Shown: positions 1-15,300, counted from the first letter of the stretch. The stretch: DNA of 64,000 nt from Cucumis sativus (GCF_000004075.3 NC_026659.2:30460272-30524271); one strand, 5' to 3'. Program-made: numbers and translations. The notes: a model not told the origin generated them from the letters alone.

Positions 1-2183
1 AGGAAGTTTGTGGTGGCGAAGAAGAATCAAAAGAAGGAGAAAACTGGGAAGTCTAAGACTGATTGTAAGTGTGATGTTGGAAATGGGAGTGATTCGAAGA
101 AGTGTTTGTGTTTGGCTTATGAGACTCTGAGAGCTTCTCAGGAGGAGTTTTTCAAGAATCAGAATGGTGGGATTGGGGAAATTAGGGCTGAGATTGAACT
201 TGAAGAAGAAATGGAGAGGAAATTGATGATTCAAGACCTTCAAAATGAAGAAGGGATTGAAACAGAGAATCATGATGTTAATGGAGAGAGCGAATCTCCT
301 GAACAAGTAAGTAGTTCGATAATCAAGAGGCGAAGAGAAAGGCTGTTGGAGACAGCAAGGAATAGTGTCCCAGAAACAGGATCTGGGAAAGTAAAGCATT
401 TGGTACTGGCGTTTGAGAAACTAAGAACTATACAGGTTGCAAAGGAGGAGACTGATGAGAATGAGGAGAAGCAATTAGAAAACCAAGATAAGCCCATTGA
501 AGAGAAGAGCAAGGTGATGAAATGGGCACTGCCAGGATTACCTCCTCCAAAGGTTATCGAATCATCTTCTTCGTTTTGTCCGTCTGAGCTTTTTCTGACA
601 TCGGAAAATCTCGGTTTGGATTCTCGAGCTTCGGTTTCTTCTTCTTGGGACGGATCCCGTGGAAGGTCGGTACCTTAGTTACTTTTACCGCAGTAGTGTA
701 TATTTGAAGAAAATGAATCCATTGTGTTATTATTGTCTAACTTTTGTTGTTTTCTTTCAAACTTCAGCATTTCAAGCAGGAATGGGGGAAGAAGAAGCAG
801 AAGAAATGTAAGTGAAGACTTTTGTGTGAAGATCATTGCTAATGAAATGTTGAATGAACTGATTGATAATTGTAATGATTGTTGTGAATTTCAGAGCGCT
901 GAATCTGCAGGCACAATTGGTGGAAGTAAATGGAAGAAAAAGCAGCTGAAAGTCACTAGGCAGAAGCCATTTAAGCTTAGAACAGAGGTAAAGAAAATGG
1001 GAATTATTGGAATGCATTAAATCTGTTATCTGCCCTTCAAATGTATTTGTGTTCTTTGCCCTTCAAATGTGTAGACTACTGTGCTATATAATTATAAACT
1101 CCTTGACTGTATAAAATCTCTTGCAGTCTTAGCTAATACATTATTAGTAGCCACGTAAATCTATGTATTGAGTCTTTATTGTTTAAGCTGTATATCTTTA
1201 TTTGTCAATTTCATGACAAGAATGAATCGTGAAAGTTTCAGCTTAATGAACAAATTCACAATGTTTGCTTTCCATGTTTCTTTTTGAATTTGCAGCAAAG
1301 AGGAAAGGAGAAGGAAGAAGAATTTCTGAAGAGGGTACAAGAAACAATGATAGAGGAAGAAAAACAGAGAATACCAATTGCTCAAGGTCTTCCATGGACA
1401 ACTGATGAACCAGAGGTAAAAAGATACCCTATTCACATATAACGCTTTTTCATGTTTTTTTCTAAACTTCAGCTCTTGAACCCCACTAATGCTTTAAAAA
1501 ATGTACATGTCCATTTGCGCAGTGCGTTGTGAAACCTCCAGTGAAGGAAATTACAAGACCAGTAGATCTGGTTCTCCACAGTGATGTAAGGGCAGTAGAA
1601 CGTGCCGAGTTCGACCATCAGGTGGATCTCAGAAAGAATTTTCTATTAGTTCCTTATGAAAAGTTAATATGATAGTCATGGCCTGCAACCCATTTAATCA
1701 TCCATGTTTGTTTTTGTAAATGAAGGTAGCAGAGAAATTGTCTGTGATAGAACAATACAAGATGGAAAGAGAGAAGCAAGAAAAGGTAAAGAAAAAAAAA
1801 TTGAAATGACTATCAATTCAATTGATATTGTATGTTGATTTGTTTGGTTTTTTTGTGATCAATTAACAGATGGCTGAGGAGGAAGAACTAAAGAGGTTGA
1901 GAAAGGAATTGGTTCCGAAGGCACAACCAATGCCTTATTTTGACAGACCCTTCATTCCTAGAAGGTACACACATACATACACCAAAAAGTGGTTTAAGTT
2001 TCAATTTCACTTGAGAAACAAAATGTCATAAAGGTGTTTTAATTTTTTGTGTTATTAAAAAGGTCAGGAAAGCTTCCAACAATACCTAAGGAACCAAAGT
2101 TCCATATCCCACAACAGAAGAAGATAAAGTCCTGCTTGTCATGGAATGATATGAGCCAATATACCTTTCAGTTTCAACCATGA
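1..2183 (+). CDS. TPX2-domain microtubule-associated protein (5' partial)
   Basis: The open frame runs in from the left edge, so the true start lies outside. Exons read from splice sites and phase: 1-665, 768-807, 895-987, 1296-1415, 1523-1621, 1726-1785, 1870-1964, 2063-2183; together they give about 430 residues ending in TGA. The N-terminal part is Lys/Glu-rich and low in complexity. A basic Arg/Ser stretch is encoded at 768-807. The C-terminal third is a typical TPX2 domain: an acidic/basic coiled-coil segment, then the hallmark LVPKAQPMPYFDRPFIPRRS at the junction of the last two exons. TPX2-family proteins bind microtubules and, in some members, Aurora kinase. The family call is firm; which plant TPX2-like paralogue this is cannot be told from here. 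Confidence 0.9.
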
Positions 2184-3550
2184 CGAAGAAGAAGAAGAAG
2201 AAGAAGAGAGGTTGAAGAAACAATTATGGGTTAAAATTCTGTGACATAGTGTTTCCCATTGTCTCTGTCTCTCTCTCTCTGAATAAGCAAAATAATGGGG
2301 TTTAGTTTTGTTGGGTTAATATTTTTCTGATGATTGTATTCTTTGTGAAAGCCGCTGATATATAATGAATGACAAATGAGGCAACCGATTATAGTTGCTC
2401 AGAATACTATGTCGAATCTTCTCTCCCTCTCCAAGTAACAAAAGAAGAATGATAGAATTCTTTGTTACTAAATCCAAAACAAAAATGGAGCAAATTTTTA
2501 GTGATATACAGTAATGAAAAACTTCTATTTATTGGATTGCTGCTGGAAGGGACTTTTTTTAAGGATTACATGGATTAATTATTAGTGTTTACCTAATAAA
2601 TATTTAATAATTGATAAATTATTGAATAACGTATCAAATAATCAATCAATAAAGATGGATTATGTATCAAATAATCAATAAAGATGGTTTGTGTACTCCT
2701 GTAACGCTAGAAATTATATCATATCTTACATCCAGCAAATCCAGAAATTATGTCATATTACCATCCAGCAAATCCAAATATCGAACCCATTCCTTTCAAA
2801 GAAAAAATATTGTTGATGATTATATTACTCATAATTTTTAGAAAAATAAGCCTACAACTATTGTTGATCCCATTTAAGAATGAAAAGTCTAGATAGAGTT
2901 CTTCATTAAATATACAAAATTCTTCTATATACACAAAATTCTTCTATAAATGGGTAAATTTTAATGATAAATGTAAAAAGTTGATTAATATAAGTTACTT
3001 AAAACGACTTTTGTAAATAGTTTGGGAACAAAAACCAAACGTTATGGGTTTCCAGCTCCAATTCTTTAAAAGAAATACATATGAAATTACGTGAATAACA
3101 TATTAAAAATTGTTTAGAAGTTCAAATAACAGCCATCAATTCCATAATTCATAATCTAAATCCCCTATTACTTCACAACATTCTCATTATTAATTTTATA
3201 ATTTCTTTTAATCATCGATTTGATGTTAACTTCTGATATGATGTATTAAAAAAAATGAAAAAACATCGAGTAGGCAGCAAACAGCAAACTCTATTGATAA
3301 TTGATATGATATGTCAAAAAATTACTACAAAAGGTCCGTTTCTAAGCATCAACCACGCCACTGCTGATAGCATTGAAGAAAAAAAACATATTTCATCCTA
3401 AGAACTCATAAATAATTGACTAAGGAAATGAAATTGAACTTTTAAACTATCCAAAACCCATGAAAACATGAGAGTAAGCTTATCTTCATTCATATCCAAA
3501 ATTTTCACGGTGGTATCTCATCAACAAACACACAAATCTCTCTTCATCAA
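2184..3550. other. Spacer between TPX2-like gene and RPS19
   Basis: This AT-rich spacer lies between convergent genes and should hold both 3' UTRs. A CT microsatellite follows the TPX2-like stop near 2260-2280. Short imperfect duplications of a TATCAAATAATCAATAAAG-like unit lie at about 2632-2690, and a CCAGCAAATCCAGAAATTATGTCATAT-type motif is partly repeated at 2730-2790. No supported gene was seen. Confidence 0.6.
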
Positions 3551-5125
<1,575 letters not shown>

Positions 5126-7973
5126 TACATTTTTGGATTTCTGCTTTTATTTTAAGAGAAAAAACTTCAATAATATAAAATATAAATAAATTGAGAAATT
5201 ATAAATTAAGAAAAATTGATTGCTCTATATATATATATATATATAAATAGCATTTATAGTAATTTTTGTTTTTTAAAAATTATTTTATATAGCAAATCCT
5301 AATTAAAAATTTTAATTTTTATAGTTATGGAAAGACACGAGGTTGGGTTGGGATGGCTAGGATGGGGATGTCACTCCTCATCTCCAATCCTGCCCCTATC
5401 TTATTCCTACACACATATTTCTTTTTCTTTTAGGGTGGGGTGGGAAATCGTTCACTGGGGCAGGATTGGAGACAGAGAATACATTTTACGACCTTGTAGA
5501 TTTGGGTTTCTCACTATCTATTCTCCTTTTCCATAATATCAACGAGAAAAAAATTATCTTCACTCCCTCGTCCCTCATTCTCTATCTTATTCAGGGTAGG
5601 TCTATGCAGCTTAAATAGATATCTCTAATCGTAGATTGTGGTAGATTAAACATTTGTCTATATAGGTCTATTATAGATTGGGTATCTGGTAGTAAGAGTT
5701 GGTTTAGCCGTTGAAGCATATAGTTGTTAAATCCAACAGGCTAGTGGGTCAAATTGAATTTGAGTGCAAAAGTAAACTATTTTGGCCCAAAGAGCAATCG
5801 AGCCCATATTTCAATTGATTAGGTCTAAGGGTCACCAAGAACAAACTTACGTTACCTCGTGTAGGTTACTCCTCATTTGAGAGGTTCCTAAATTTAGGAC
5901 TTGGAATTAGAAAGACTTCTTCAACTATTATATATTTAAAATTTGAAAAATATGTACTTTTTGTATTTATCTACATAAACTTATATTTAAATAATTTAAA
6001 ATAGAAGTTTTGGAAAGGTATTTATTTAGACTAAATCCATAACCAAATAAGAGAAGAGTAAATTTCTAATGAAAAGACGAGACTCTAACGAAAAAAGTGA
6101 TATGTGTATTAAAATAGATATTAAAGATTTCTATTCCTAACCTAAATTGAAAGAGAATAAAATCAATTAACTACATAATTTTAAAATACTAATTTAAATT
6201 TAAAACTAAACTAAATATTAATTACAAAATACCAATCACCTTCTAATTCTTTTTATCAAGTTTATACATGAATTAAGATATTATTTAGTTCACATTACTT
6301 CTAAAATTCCTATTTCTTATCCAAATTTAATAAAGATTTTTAGTTTGTTCTAAACCTTATTTTTTTTTAAAAAAAATATTAGTCTCTAATATAGTTTTAA
6401 ATATATATATTTACAATGCTTTTCTTGAGTAGAATTGTTTTTAAATATAGTAAAATAAATAAAAAAATTATAGATATAATAATCTTCTAATGATAAATAA
6501 TAGTGTTTCATGTTTTCTCTCGTTCTATCATTAATAGATTGTGACATTTTTCTATATTTATAAATGTTCTTAGCAATTTCGTCATTAAAAATAAATTCTT
6601 AATTCTTATTCTTTTATCAATTTTTGATTAAAATTAGGTTGAAACTAATTATAACTTTTTTTTGATTAAATTCAGACATTTGAATGTATAGAAATTTAAA
6701 TAAAATAAAATCATTTTGTTGTATTAATAAATATTTTAGTTCATTTTGTGAATTAATTATCAGTAATAGATTATAGTAGTTTATTAATGTCTACTACTGA
6801 TAATATTTGTAAATATTTTAGGTCACGTTTACTCCAACAAAAACGTAATAGATCAATGGAAAAAAAAAAAAGAAAAACTTCATTTTATTACTTTGGGTTT
6901 TATTTATTTGCGTTCTGCAATAGTATTGACACATGGAGCCCACATCCAAATTTAAAATAAAATGACTCGATCTGATTTATGAATTACGAGTGCTCAAACC
7001 AATTGTGCACGAGAATTACGACTGACTAACAGCTAGCTACCATTATTGTTATTATTACAACTAAAAAACCATCAATTCTAACATCTTTATTGTTACCATT
7101 ATTACACTTGACCTCTCAAAATTAGAAGCAATAAACAATAAAAGTAAAATTGACAAAATTCATAAGGCGATAAGAGAAAGTGCACAATTACGTTTGGGAT
7201 GATTCAAGTTCATAACAATTGATGGAGATTGAAGTTTGATGAAAGGAGAAGTTAGTTGGTTGATTATGGTATATGTTTGGATGGGAACCCTAAAAAGTAG
7301 ATAGGAAGAAAGGGGAGAAAAGAGAAGAGAGAGAAAAGGAAGAGGGAGAAAATTGTTACACAATAGACAAAACAAGTGGGGTCATATTTATGAAAAGAAT
7401 GTTTAAAAGAACAGAGAATATGTTTCATTTCATAACAATGCCTTCTCATTACACCTTCTGCCCCCACTTTACCTTTTTACCCCCTCCTTTTCTCTTCTCT
7501 TTTTTGTTTCACTCAAACACACATTATACCATTTCTTTAAACCCATCATCCACCCCATCCTTCTTGCCTCCCATTACATACATACACACACATATATAAT
7601 AATAAATATTCTCAAAATCATTACAAATAATATCGCAAAATATCACCGTTTATCTCTCACACTACTCTATCGTCCATTTGACAATTGAAAATAACCTTAA
7701 TAATCCCTAATTAAGAAAGATTAATACTACAAAGCGTTTAATTCAAATCTTTCGACCTATTTATATAAAAAAAATTAATTAACACGAGAACAAATAAACA
7801 AAAGGGTTCCAAATAGTTAATGTGTAGAGTGAATATTAGAAAAATTAGTTTGGATTCAATAATCAAATCGTTTTTATTTTTAAACCTTTGACTGATACTG
7901 TGAAAATCATTTTTGGAATGGAAAAGTAGATTGACTTTATATATATATGACGACAAAGATTAATTAAACAATA

Positions 7974-8004
<31 letters not shown>

Positions 8005-9429
8005 TATAATTGGATTAAACTATTAATTTAAAATATATTTAAAAGAGATTTGCAATTTTCGTCTTTAGTCTTTCTGTTTTTCTTTTTAAGATTATAAATA
8101 TATCTTATCTTATAAACAAGTTTCGTACAAACTTAAACTAATATATATATATATATAGTATTGTTTTCTTAGTTTGATGTTCTTAATTTTATTTTTATTT
8201 TTTTAGAATTTCTTATCCCACCGACTATGGTTAGTTCAACTTCACTTATGCTATTTTTTGTAAAATTTTAAAATTTATGTTGTATTTCGAAATACTTCAA
8301 TTTTTCCTATTTACGACTTGTCTTTCCTTTCAAAACTTGAACAATTACACCTTAGAAAGTATATATCTAAAATAGAGAAAGTTATTAAAATCTTTTTTTT
8401 CATTTTTTTTATAATCCTTTAAAATAAATCTACAAAAGGACACATTGTTGTCGCCCTTTGCACTTTTTATTTTGTTATCTACATTTTTTTCATTAACGTT
8501 CTAAAGACCAAGCAAGAAGTGGTATTTGAAAAGGTAATTTTTATTATTTGTTTTAGCTAAAAATTCAGTAATTATATTTTAAAAAATATACAAACTACCG
8601 TGAGAAAATGAAAGAAAATATGCTTTAATTTTTTTGACGTAGATTCTCGACGATTAGGTAAATCATGATTTTGAAATAGATTCTCAACAATTAGGTTTTA
8701 TATTTTTATAGTGAACAAAATTTAAAATAATGGAAAAAAGGACACCATTTATACTTTTTAACTAAAAGTTAGGTTGTAATTTATCATAACGGTTGATTTC
8801 CCTATTTAAAGGAGAGAGTTACGTACTCGTTTTCTTATACTCATGAGAGGGAAGAAAAAAATGTAAGTTATATGTTATCCTTCGTTAAAATGAGTCTAAT
8901 TCATGAGATATACGGTTTGTACGGTTTACTTTAAGATTAAAAAATTTGATTCTTTACTTGTAAGGAAGAAAAGAAAGAAAAGTTACCCGAAGATTTTGTT
9001 GTTTTATCGTGAGTTAATTAAATTTTCAAAATTTAAAAATAATTGTTTAAATTTCTCCTTTTTTGTTTATGAAGTTGTTTTTAAAGGAAATTAGGTTTTT
9101 GAAATATTTGGCTACTTTTGAAATTTATGATTTCTTCCATTTCTTTTGTATGGTTTTCAACTTTTTCAAATACTGCTCTAAGTTCTAGAAGAATTAAAAG
9201 AGATAACAAATTAAACCAAAGGGTTTGTGGATACTATTTTGTTTTTTTAAATTATACTCTTTTTTTCTTATATAATGTGTTATTCATTGGATGATAATAT
9301 GACTAGTTGTTGACCTTCTTTCTTGATCTCACTTCTTTGTTATGTTGTCGATCGAGCACATTGTTGAACTTCACGAGACATCTTTTCGTTGAGGCTAAAT
9401 TTTGCTATGTTATTTCCTAAGAGGTAAGA

Positions 9430-9925
9430 GTGTAAGAATATGAGTTGAACTTGATAACCTGGACTACCCAACTCATATTATACGGATTTGGTTGGGTTAG
9501 GGTTAAAATGTGGGTTGAGTTTGGTTTAAAAAAATTGAATATTTTCGGGTTGGGTTAGGTTTGGGTTGGAGGGTTGAAAAATTCGATTCAAGCCAACCCA
9601 ACCTGAATTAATATATATATTATTTAATAAAATAAAATTTTAAAAATTAGGTCTTCCTCTTCACCACCTTCACCTTCATCTTCACCTTCACCTTCATGCA
9701 TGCAGTATCATTCGCATCGCATCTCTTCACTCTCTTCTCACTATTTTAAAATTTACAACCATTAGAAAGTACAAACGAAAAAAAAATACAATTCAACTCA
9801 ACCCATATTTTACAGGTTGAGTTAAAAACTAAATTCGAGTTATTCACCAATTTGAATAATCCGAAAATATGGGTTGGGTTGAGAATGTCTTCCAACCAAC
9901 CTAATTATACCCTACGTGGGACTTG
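9430..9925. repeat. GGGTTGGG-rich interspersed element with inverted ends
   Basis: The left end is rich in GGTTGGGTTAGGGTT and GGGTTGGGTTAGG (about 9488-9575). The right end has CAACTCAACCCATATTTTAC and AATATGGGTTGGGTTG (about 9795-9880). The ends are thus partly inverted copies around an AT-rich middle with a CACCTTCACCTTCATC patch (9660-9700). No coding capacity is seen. It looks like a non-autonomous repeat or a degenerate satellite-like element; I recall similar GGGTTGGG repeats in cucurbit spacers, so the class is uncertain. Confidence 0.45.
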
Positions 9926-10499
9926 AAAAGTTTTTTTTTTTTTTTTGTTTCAGAACCTTTTTTTAGAAACACTTATCTTTATAATTATAAGTCAAAATTA
10001 AGAAACAAAATCACATTTCTTTTTTAGTTTTCAAAATTTTACACGACTTTCCAAGACAGTCCAAAAAACTACATCTAACAAAGTATGAAAAACACTGGTA
10101 GAAATAATGTTTATAAGCTTAATTTTCAGAAGACAATTGTCTAAAAAGCAAAAGTTTCTCTCCCGCATCTAAATTAATTTCGAGAAGTGACTAATTCTTT
10201 CCTTCAATCTTCTAAACTCAAAGTCAATTTTATTCCTAAACTAATTAAACATGCAAACATACCTAATACCATCTCTTATCCCCTCTTTTTAAGACAAACA
10301 CAACAACATATCCCACTAAGTAAAATTAGAGGACGAAGACTCAAACAAAATAGTTATCAAAGGAAAAATGAAAGGACAGGTAGGGTCCCAACTGAGATGA
10401 GGTCCATGGAAGGAGGGGGGAATGTGTAGGACATGGTTGTACAATTTTCATGCTGCTGCACTGTCCCTCTTTTGTCACATGCTCAAAGGCTACCCTCCA

Positions 10500-10570
10500 A
10501 AATCCCTTCTTTGCATGTGCCTTCCCATGTGCCTCATTTCTCTCTCTATAAAGGGCAAAAACTCTCTTTC
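10500..10570 (+). promoter_or_regulatory. Possible core promoter in an otherwise AT-rich spacer
   Basis: A clear TATA-like CTATAAAGGG (about 10546-10555) follows two CATGTG E-box-like motifs (10515-10530) and is followed by a CT-rich stretch typical of plant 5' leaders. The nearest plus-strand gene (bHLH, 12028) begins 1.5 kb further on. It could drive that gene through a spliced leader, drive a non-coding transcript, or be chance. Confidence 0.3.
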
Positions 10571-12027
10571 TCTCTCAATCTTTGCTGGCTGTGATGGCCC
10601 ATACACATTCACATGCAACCTTTTGGGAAGCCATAACCCACATCTCTCCCAATTAGATCACCCACTTAATACACTTTTTCATTTTCTTCTCTCTTCTGCC
10701 CCTCTTCTCTTCTCATTATTGCATCCTACCCTCCAAGACGCAAGACCCTACTATGTAGGCTGCCACTAATAACCCTTCCATAGTTTAAACTTTATTTAAA
10801 GTACAAACAAATCTCTAACATACTTATTATAGATTGTTTGTAACATGTAAGCTGTTTTAGTTTGAATTATAATATTTTTTGTTCAACAAATATTTTATTT
10901 TAGTAAAAATAAAAAATAGTAAACATTGTTAAAATAGTAACACTATAATTAGAAACAATAATTATTATCATTGGTCACACCTGAAATTGATGGTCCCACA
11001 TATGGATTGAACCATTGAGATTTAGGAAGGAAAAAAAAAGAGTATATATATATTATTTATTCAATAAATGAGATAAAATTATGGGTCATATTATGACATT
11101 ATCTTTATCCTATAATAATTTTCCCTCTATTATGGTTAGCTTTTTCTTCTTTTTGAAATGTTGTTGTAATTTGTATTGGAATGTGAGGGTAATTGGGGAA
11201 GATGAAAAATGGAAGTCATGACATCACATGCGCCGTCTGTGAAGAGCATGCTTTTTTTGACGACAAATTGCGGTCCTTTCTTTCCAAAATTACCGCCTCA
11301 CCCCCTCCTTCTTTTTCTCCAAATATTTCAATTTATCACAATAATTTTAAATATTTTAAAGCAAAATTAGAGAAACATTTTTCATATCAACCTTCAAAAT
11401 GTGCTCATTAATAGTTTTTGTTTGGAATAATTAAGTTGGGGTGGATCTTTAACGATAATAATTAAGCAAAATTTATCAACGATAGACTTCTATTAGTGAT
11501 AGTAGTACCTTTTTAAGAATAATAATTAAGTAAGTATTGTAAGTATAGCAAAAACTACCCGTTATAAATTATATTGTTGATAGACTTCTTCTACTATAAC
11601 AATCATAAGAGTTTATCATAAGCTTTCTTTTTGTTTTAGTGTTGCAAGTATTATAATATTTTATTAGTTTCCTACTATAATAACAAATATAGAGATATCA
11701 TGTTTAGGTAATTAAATATTAGAAACGATGGATGTGTGAGTTTGAAATATTTTTAAAAATAATAAAATAAATTAAAATATTGATAATAGAAGCAATAAAA
11801 CTAAAAATTTTGGTATATGTTGTAAATATTTTTCGATTTGGTTATTTTTCACGATTTTTATTTTTTTTGTTATTTATTTAATTTAAATAAAGGGAAGGGG
11901 AGATAATTTGAAAACATGGTAATGGCAAAATGGTAGTAAAAGTGAAATAGAGGGGCAAAGAGTTAACATACTGTTTACTTAAAGGAAGGTTTCTCATTGA
12001 TATTGAGCGAACAAATTGGCTCTCACA

Positions 12028-12387
12028 ATGAGCTCTAAAACCAACACACTCCCAAATCCTCTCAGAAATTACCGAAGAAGAAGAACCAAACGATCTTTAA
12101 CCCATTCCCGCCGTCGCTTTCACCGCCGTCACAATGCAGGCGGACGTCCGGGGGATTCGGCTCCCGGCTGCTCCGAAGTCTCCACCAAATTGGAAGCTCT
12201 GCAGAGCCTCATTCCGCCGCAATCCACCGCTGAACACGGCCAACCACGGCAAGCGGATCAGTTGTTCAAGGACACCGCCGACTACATTGTTGTTTTGAAA
12301 ACCCAGGTCGTTATTTTGCAGAAGCTGGTTGATTTTTTTGGATCCGCCTGCAGTGACTCCCAAAACTCAAACGCCGTCGCTTCATAG
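12028..12387 (+). CDS. Atypical bHLH transcription factor, UPBEAT1-like
   Basis: A single-exon frame of 119 residues. ATG 12028 is chosen because an in-frame stop lies at 12004 and it is the first ATG. The N-terminal part is Arg-rich (RNYRRRRTKRS and a second RRRFHRRH cluster). A helix-loop-helix follows: helix 1 around VSTKLEALQSLIP, a Gln-containing loop, and helix 2 around ADQLFKDTADYIVVLKTQVV continuing to QKLVDFFGS. The pattern LF.DTADYI..L...V..LQ.LV matches Arabidopsis UPBEAT1 and related short bHLH proteins lacking the Glu-Arg DNA-contact residues. UPBEAT1 controls peroxidase genes and root growth. GC content is much higher than the surroundings. An IBH1-type relative is the main alternative. 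Confidence 0.75.
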   Translation: MSSKTNTLPNPLRNYRRRRTKRSLTHSRRRFHRRHNAGGRPGDSAPGCSEVSTKLEALQSLIPPQSTAEHGQPRQADQLFKDTADYIVVLKTQVVILQKLVDFFGSACSDSQNSNAVAS

Positions 12388-15300
12388 TTCTCTCTCTCTC
12401 TTTCTCTTTTCTCTTTTCTCTTTTTTACTTTCTGTAATTATGAGAGAAAAATAAAACTAAAAAAGAAAAAAAATTCAAAGAAAATAGATTATTTTGTGTT
12501 GTTGATTTCTTCCTCTCTTGGTCAAATGTTATATCAATCCAACTATTTTCATCTTGGCCATGTTCCATTTAGTTCTTTTTGTTTAGATAGAAAGTGAAGA
12601 ATTCTTAGATGAGAGCATAAAAAGAAAAAAAGTAACAAATTTATTTATAAATATAGCCAATGGTAAAAGAACTACTAAGGCTTATTTGGTTCTTGTGATT
12701 CTATTTTTAATACTTCTTTTTCCTTTTACATCCATTTCTTTACTATATGATTTCATTCATACTATATGGAAGTATTTTATGTATTGTTTTTAAAAGTACT
12801 AAGAATGCATATTGTTACAATATTGAGGTGGCTGCTAATGTACACAGTAGCAAAATTTGGTGTTAGGATTATTTAAATTTTCAAATGCTATTCATATCAT
12901 ATGGGGATCTTTTGAGAAATGAACGAGCTTTGTTGGTAAAAAGTTAAAGCTTTGATAATTCTTTTTAAAGTAAGGTAACTGTAAAAGGATGATCGATACA
13001 TATCCATAGGTGCATTTTATTATATTTGTAAATATTTTGATTTTGTCGGTTAAAAAAAAGTTGGGTATGTATTTGTAGATTCAAAAGGGTGTTCGTCATA
13101 TCCGAAAGCATGGTCTTTATTTGGTATGCTATTTAAATTGAAAGTATAGTCTTTGTTTGGTATGCTACAGAATGTCTGGAATTTCATGTACAATCTTACA
13201 TATCATATACCAACAAATCAAACATATTGTGTATATATTTAGTTTTTGTTTTCTTTTTTTTAAGTTCTTTAGTTTAGAAAAAAATTACATAAATTCTCAC
13301 TCAATATAAAGTTATGCTTTATTTATATGTAATTATTTAGGTTTAAAGATTTCTTTTGGTTGTTGTAATGGCAAAATGTTTCATTTTAGTTGTTGTACTT
13401 TTGACTTTGGTTTATTTTGTCCCATGAATTTTCATAAAGTGACATCATATTCTCTTAAGAATGATATGAAAATGAAGCAACAAAAATTGGTGGACACTTC
13501 TTAAAAGTAGACCAAATCGAACAAATGCTTAAAAAATGAGCATAAAAATGAATATGCTTAAACTATCAAAGACTTACAATCAAGTTTTAATAATATAAAA
13601 ATCAAAATGAACCAAAACATAAGTACAGAGATCAAATTATTGTTTAAATTTTTTTATTGTTAAACATTTCCTTTGATAACAATCCGTTAATTCTCCAATT
13701 GAAACAAGTTCACGTTATTTAGATTAAATAGTTACGTAAAAAAGAGAAAAATGTTTATTTCTTTGAATAATAATTATATCTTCGAGATCTCAATTATAAA
13801 ATCAAAAGTTGATAGTTAAAAACTTCACATTTACCCTCTACAAAAGGGAACTTTCTTTCGGAACAAAACTTTTGGGGATATTTCAAGTATCAAGTTGAGT
13901 TTTTAAGTTAGAAGTTAGTATAATAGAGTGAAGAATATGTTGGAGGTGCAAAGTTATTACTTATAAAGATGAAGTTCCTCGATATAAGTTTAAACTGGAG
14001 TCTTAAGACTTTTTTTGACGTTGATAGGGTAATTGATTTATTTAATACTAATTTTATGAAGTCAGTAAGCCAAACAACACTCCTTTGGTGAGTCAAAATG
14101 AGTCATAAAACTTGAACAAGTGGTGACATTCTCAACTAATTTAGTTTATAGTTAACGTGACTATTTGAAGTAGAAAGGATAAGCCTCTAACTTTAAAATC
14201 AACAGTACAAGTCTAGTGCTACTCAACTTATATTCTCATGTTTGGATATCCTCTTAATTATTTCATTAAATGCTTCATGAAAATATTAATTTTGTATTAT
14301 GTTTTTAAGATCATAAATTCGATTTGTCGTCTTTTTATATTCTATTCGTGAATATGTCTAACACATCGATAATGAACCACGTAAATCTTTGTATCGATAT
14401 TGTTTGGTTGGGAAGAAAATGGACAGCACAGGAAAGCAGGGAATAGAAAGTGGAGAGTGGCATAACATTAATGGTGGATGGGAAGTGGGAATTTTTGCAA
14501 AGAGAAAAATTGTACAAATTCATTGCATGGACAGTGAAGACTATGACAAAATGGCATGTGCTAAAGCCAATTTCTATGGGGTCTTTGCCTCCTCTTAAAA
14601 ATCCCATTCATTTTCCCTTTTTCATTTTTCATTTCTTTCCACTTTTCCTATGCTCTCTTTCTTTTTCTAATTATGCTCTCATGTGCTTCCTATCTAACCA
14701 CTATTTTCTCCCCCAACAAAACACATACACTTCACACCCCCTTTACCTTGCTTTTCAAGACATTCACAATCTATATCATACACCATCTTAATCTAAATTA
14801 GGTTTAAGTACGTTTGAAACATATTTAGGTATGAAATAGTGTATGGGTGAGACATTTGAATCATCGTATTGTTTAAACAATTTTAAATTAGATATTTTGT
14901 TTAGACTATATCTATTGAAAAAGAAACGTTTTTCAAAGGTTGATGGATAATTGATAAGAAGAGTCAAAAGTTGTTTTTGTAAGAACTTTTATTTTTCCTC
15001 CTCTTTCTTCTCAAGTTTCCTTCTCCATTTTTCCTTTCTCCCCCTGTTGTCCACCATGGTAACATTGCAAATGTGTGGCTGTTGTGTCCATCGAAATGTC
15101 AGGTGCAGTAAAGCTAGATAACAAAGATTAGAGAGAGAGAGAGAGAGGGCGAGAAGAGATCAAGGGTGAATGAGTAGGAGAAAACCAATAAGAGAAAGAG
15201 AGAAAATGGAGAGAGTGAGAAGAGCAAGAGAATAAGTTAACGAGAGAGTGAAGAGCAAAGAGGGGAAGCAACCAATTTGCATGGAGAATGTTCCGTTTTG

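Larger units (their letters stand above)
5126..12027. other. Long AT-rich spacer upstream of the bHLH gene
   Basis: About 6.9 kb without a supportable gene. It holds a TA run (about 5226-5245), a G-rich GGGGTGGGG-type patch (5327-5560), TATCAGTAATAGA-like repeats (6755-6825 and 11455-11690), a pyrimidine-rich patch (7440-7570), a TTA microsatellite (about 7972-8009), and a GGGTTGGG-rich element (9430-9925). A GC-richer patch with a TATA motif lies at 10360-10770. The remaining sequence is very AT-rich with stops in all frames. Confidence 0.55.

Noticed and set aside
5327-5536. 69-residue plus-strand frame
   Set aside because: It lies in a low-complexity G-rich patch, with no family resemblance and stop-rich AT sequence on both sides.
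10430-10500. Possible microRNA precursor (GCTGCTGCACTGTCCCTC resembles part of a known plant microRNA)
   Set aside because: The match is partial and no complementary arm was found nearby.
10422-10769. 115-residue plus-strand frame
   Set aside because: It spans a TATA-like motif and a CT-rich leader-like stretch; composition reflects pyrimidine runs and no domain is recognisable.
14389-14791. Short frames on both strands
   Set aside because: Overlapping frames of similar length with no family match and biased composition; kept only as an observation.
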